In this document: positions 39,827 through 41,826 of the stretch, piece by piece
How positions within the stretch are numbered: the stretch's first letter is position 1
Layout of the letters: each line of letters begins with the position of its first letter
DNA from: a virus
Reading direction: 5' to 3' (one strand)
DNA: 41,826 nt
Virus record (IMG/VR): IMGVR_UViG_3300025266_000013
Location: 1-41,826 of that record
Notes under the pieces: model-generated
What the model saw: the letters and a program-made list of their open reading frames with translations, nothing else
Databases searched by the model: none
What the model was told of the DNA's origin: nothing
Program-made: the position numbers and the translations under genes

Positions 39827-40063
39827 TTAGTTCTCCTTATCTACTGCGTAGAACATACCTTCTGATCTAGTCATTGATATAAATAGATCTCTTAATTGCT
39901 GATACGACATGTACAACATCTGGTACTCATCTAAGTCATCATCAAACTGCGTAATGTAAACTGTATCATCTTCTCCTATAATCATTTCAACATCATTAAA
40001 GGCGTCACCCTCATCTAAACTGGTGATGACAGAAGCATCACTCTCAAACTCAACTGTGAACAT
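39827..40063 (-). CDS. Acidic hypothetical protein, 78 aa
   Basis: This 78-aa, strongly acidic protein begins '[20 protein letters not shown]' and has 'TQFDDDLDEYQMLYMSYQQL' in the middle. It may mimic DNA by its negative charge, as some phage anti-restriction or anti-nuclease proteins do, but nothing else supports that. It overlaps the next upstream gene by 14 nt and lies just before the 55-aa gene. No family recognised. Confidence 0.6.
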   Translation of the reverse strand: MFTVEFESDASVITSLDEGDAFNDVEMIIGEDDTVYITQFDDDLDEYQMLYMSYQQLRDLFISMTRSEGMFYAVDKEN

Positions 40064-40268
40064 TGTTTGCTTTTGCTCTCTCTATGGACCTCTTACGTTC
40101 TTCCTCATCAAACTCTCTTATGTCCTGCTCATCAAACTCTGTTGCATAGTTTAATTGCTTTTGCAACTCTGTAATCTTCTCGTTAGCTATCTTTAGCTCT
40201 CGTTGTAGATTCTCTATCTCACCACACATACTCATAACTTTTACCTCTAGTCTAGCTACATCAGTCAT
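40050..40268 (-). CDS. Coiled-coil hypothetical protein, 72 aa
   Basis: This 72-aa protein is a predicted coiled coil ('[20 protein letters not shown]', '[16 protein letters not shown]') followed by an acidic then basic tail ('[16 protein letters not shown]'). It overlaps its upstream neighbour by 8 nt and downstream by 14 nt. No family recognised. Like the genes beside it, it could be a small host-takeover or replication accessory protein. Confidence 0.6.
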   Translation of the reverse strand: MTDVARLEVKVMSMCGEIENLQRELKIANEKITELQKQLNYATEFDEQDIREFDEEERKRSIERAKANNVHS

Positions 40269-40491
40269 TTGTTATTTTATCACGTTGTGCTTTCTGTATG
40301 ACCTCAAACTTATCAAACAGCTGCTCAAACTTCCACTGGTACAGCTGCTGCATACCCATCAGTGTATTCATCATTTCATCTGGTGTAGGGTAACGTTCAC
40401 CATCACCAATCTGTCTTAACACCGACTCAAGGTCATTGCAGACTGACCAGCAGTCCATGATGTGCGGCTCTAATTCATATAGATCAATCAT
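40261..40491 (-). CDS. Hypothetical protein, 76 aa
   Basis: This 76-aa helical, acidic protein contains '[20 protein letters not shown]' and '[20 protein letters not shown]'. It overlaps ThyX upstream and the coiled-coil gene downstream by 8 nt each, so it is part of a coupled chain. I recognise no family. Confidence 0.6.
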   Translation of the reverse strand: MIDLYELEPHIMDCWSVCNDLESVLRQIGDGERYPTPDEMMNTLMGMQQLYQWKFEQLFDKFEVIQKAQRDKITND

Positions 40492-41179
40492 TGTTTTCCT
40501 CCTCAGTTAATGCATCCCATGATACAGGAAATAGTTCAAGCATCTTACGATCAATCTGTTGTGCTACTTCACGTGTTTCTGCCTGTGTATCTTTTTTACA
40601 CCGTAGGTTACACATGTCACTAAAGGCATCCAGAGAGCCGGACCAGTAAACCTCAGTCATGGTAGACTGCGGCAGCACCATACGTGCTTGCTCTGGTGCT
40701 ACCCCTGCTTTCAATAGTTGAAGGTATAGGGTCAGCGTGTCTTTCTTAAAGAGTTCCAAGATAGCCTCTCCATCTTCACCCCAATTAGAGTTAAAGTCAG
40801 TGGTCTTCAAGTCAACAACACCAGATGACCCCTGCTTCTTATCTACCGCCTTGCCACGCCATACCTTTGGTTTATAAAATTTAATATTTTCAGATGTGTA
40901 TCGCCTAGATATTTCGTTCCAACGTAGGAACTTATGCTTGACTAACTGTCTTGCTACAAACACTGGAAGTTGGACGTGAAAAGATGCAAAGCAATGTCCG
41001 AAGGGGCTGTAATGCTTATGCTTGGCGAGGTACTTGATTAGCTTGGCATCCTTAGCCTTCAGTGTTGGCGGACCCCAAGTATTCTCCTCCATCTCAGAAG
41101 TCTTACCAAAGCTTACCCGTGCAGCGTTAGCTACAGTTAAGTCATTGCCCATGTGCTCTATGTAAGTAGTTGTTATCAT
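40484..41179 (-). CDS. thyX: Flavin-dependent thymidylate synthase ThyX
   Basis: This 231-aa enzyme converts dUMP to dTMP using FAD, NADPH and methylene-tetrahydrofolate. The signature region is '[14 protein letters not shown]' (81-94), matching the ThyX motif RHRxxSxNExSxRY with changes (R to K at 81 and 83, and R86 at the motif Ser). '[20 protein letters not shown]' (56-75) and '[20 protein letters not shown]' are family-typical. It complements the RNR by feeding the thymidine pool for phage DNA. It overlaps small genes on both sides. Confidence in family is high. Effects of the motif changes are unknown. Confidence 0.92.
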   Translation of the reverse strand: MITTTYIEHMGNDLTVANAARVSFGKTSEMEENTWGPPTLKAKDAKLIKYLAKHKHYSPFGHCFASFHVQLPVFVARQLVKHKFLRWNEISRRYTSENIKFYKPKVWRGKAVDKKQGSSGVVDLKTTDFNSNWGEDGEAILELFKKDTLTLYLQLLKAGVAPEQARMVLPQSTMTEVYWSGSLDAFSDMCNLRCKKDTQAETREVAQQIDRKMLELFPVSWDALTEEENND

Positions 41180-41352
41180 GGTAGATTAACCTCAATACAC
41201 TGTAATGTTTCTGATGGATCATTTACTAAGACCCTTGCTCTACCTAGCGCACCACCACATAACGTCTTGTTATTAAATGTGTCCAAGTGATGATACCTTA
41301 TACCTTCATCTGGTACAAACTGCATCCATATTAATATCCATACTACGTTCAT
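41176..41352 (-). CDS. 58-aa hypothetical protein upstream of thyX
   Basis: This small gene encodes 58 residues starting 'MNVVWILIWMQFVPDEG', then 'HHLDTFNNKTLCGGALGRAR'. It has two Cys and a hydrophobic start that could touch a membrane. AAGGA precedes the ATG, and the stop overlaps the thyX ATG, so it is coupled to thyX. No family recognised. Confidence 0.6.
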   Translation of the reverse strand: MNVVWILIWMQFVPDEGIRYHHLDTFNNKTLCGGALGRARVLVNDPSETLQCIEVNLP

Positions 41353-41450
41353 TTCTTACATTCCTTAATCTCTACCTCTAGTTTAGCTATACGTTTTTCT
41401 AGTTCTTCTACTTTATTAGTCAGTTCATTTATGTAGTAGTTCTTATTCAA
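41349..41450 (-). CDS. 33-aa coiled-coil peptide with TTG start
   Basis: This 33-residue frame begins with TTG at 41450, supported by AAGGAG 8 nt upstream. It encodes a short charged helix ('NELTNKVEELEKRIAKLEVE') that looks like a coiled coil. Its start overlaps the primase stop (TTGA), and its stop overlaps the next ATG (ATGA). The tight packing on both sides supports translation, but no function is known. Confidence 0.55.
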   Translation of the reverse strand: MNKNYYINELTNKVEELEKRIAKLEVEIKECKK

Positions 41451-41826
41451 CCTACAAACTCCTTAAGCTTATCAATGTCAGACTCTAATGCATACTTTAT
41501 GTCATCGTCAAGACGTAAAGCACTAGTAGGTAGACCTGTCCATGACACAATCTCTCGTGTAAAGGTCAACGTCTTGGGTACAGCGTCAGGGTCTAGCGCT
41601 ACGATAACCCTGCTATACTCTCCAATCTTTGCCTTATGATCTTCAGTAAGTGATGTACCAAGCAAAGCCATAGCAGTTAGGCCAGGGCATACTCTCGCAG
41701 CTGTGATTGCACTTATTACATCCTCTACTACAAGTATAGTACCGTTTGGTATACCTATGCACTTCGTAAAGTAATGACCTAGACCAGAGTACCTGTACCA
41801 CTTAGGTATAGCACCATCTAAAGCTC
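41447..41826 (-). CDS. DNA primase, TOPRIM part (N-terminus outside window)
   Basis: The frame is open to the window edge, so only the last ~126 residues are visible. They hold a TOPRIM catalytic domain: 'LVVEDVISAITAAR' with the conserved Glu, then 'VIVALDPDAV' with the DxD pair. These bind metal ions in the primases that make RNA primers. 'GLTAMALLGTSLTEDH' between the two is also typical of the phage TOPRIM primases. The zinc-binding N-terminal half lies outside the window. The primase is encoded separately from the DnaB-type helicase at 38436, unlike T7 gp4 where both are on one chain. The stop overlaps the 33-aa gene start. Confidence 0.85.
   Translation of the reverse strand, partial: ALDGAIPKWYRYSGLGHYFTKCIGIPNGTILVVEDVISAITAARVCPGLTAMALLGTSLTEDHKAKIGEYSRVIVALDPDAVPKTLTFTREIVSWTGLPTSALRLDDDIKYALESDIDKLKEFVG

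Noticed and set aside
1-41826. tRNA genes or an integrase/attachment site
   Set aside because: Genes are tightly packed with few gaps, and none of the gaps shows a cloverleaf or an integrase neighbour. This was judged by eye only.

Overview
The window is one continuous piece of a lytic, short-tailed (podovirus-type) marine bacteriophage genome. The best match from memory is the HMO-2011-type group, which infects marine Alphaproteobacteria such as SAR116 and Roseobacter relatives. The main evidence is a family-A DNA polymerase with a half DnaJ-type zinc-finger block (two CxxC pairs) between its exonuclease and polymerase parts. Supporting evidence is the gene set: a class II ribonucleotide reductase, ThyX, glutaredoxin, a MazG-like protein, PhoH, T7-type endonuclease I, a Cas4-like nuclease and a separate TOPRIM primase and DnaB-type helicase. 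No RNA polymerase, integrase, repressor, tRNA or CRISPR array was seen. The host is inferred, not shown.

The genome is laid out as two convergent arms meeting at a strong two-way terminator near 28.88 kb. The plus-strand arm (1-28860) is the virion and lysis block. In order it holds: portal C-terminus, a small protein, a 977-aa multidomain virion protein with an embedded methyltransferase-like domain, scaffold, a sigma70-like promoter and long leader, major capsid protein, a small head protein, a hairpin terminator, tail adaptor, tail nozzle, a repeat-rich tail fibre, a cassette of beta-propeller-like tail proteins (12.56-15.93 kb), small tail-associated proteins, a small membrane protein, a 1155-aa ejection protein with perfect 22- and 11-residue repeats, a lysozyme-domain protein, a holin candidate and three further internal or ejection protein genes.

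The minus-strand arm (41826 down to 28907) is the replication and nucleotide block. Read in transcription order it holds: TOPRIM primase (start lies outside the window), two tiny genes, ThyX, four small unknown genes, helicase, DNA polymerase, a promoter, an SSB-like protein, Cas4-like nuclease, endonuclease I, an unknown gene, DUF3310, MazG-like, a small gene, class II RNR, a 52-aa membrane peptide, glutaredoxin, a GIY-YIG nuclease, PhoH and an HNH nuclease. Most neighbours overlap by ATGA, TGATG or TAATG, so translation is probably coupled along long messages.

The genes fit a lifestyle in which host DNA is broken down (endonuclease I, Cas4-like nuclease) and nucleotides are reduced and methylated for phage DNA (RNR with glutaredoxin as a possible reductant, ThyX, MazG). 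The primase, helicase, polymerase and SSB-like protein then replicate the genome. The most unusual region is the propeller cassette at 12563-15927. Several genes share a 6-blade plan, and the codons for a conserved terminal Gly-Gly motif also serve as the Shine-Dalgarno of the next gene, always 9 nt before an overlapping TAATG. Other highlights are the methyltransferase-like domain inside a virion protein, the exact 11 x 22-residue plus 7 x 11-residue helical repeat protein, and a matched pair of promoters, one in each arm.
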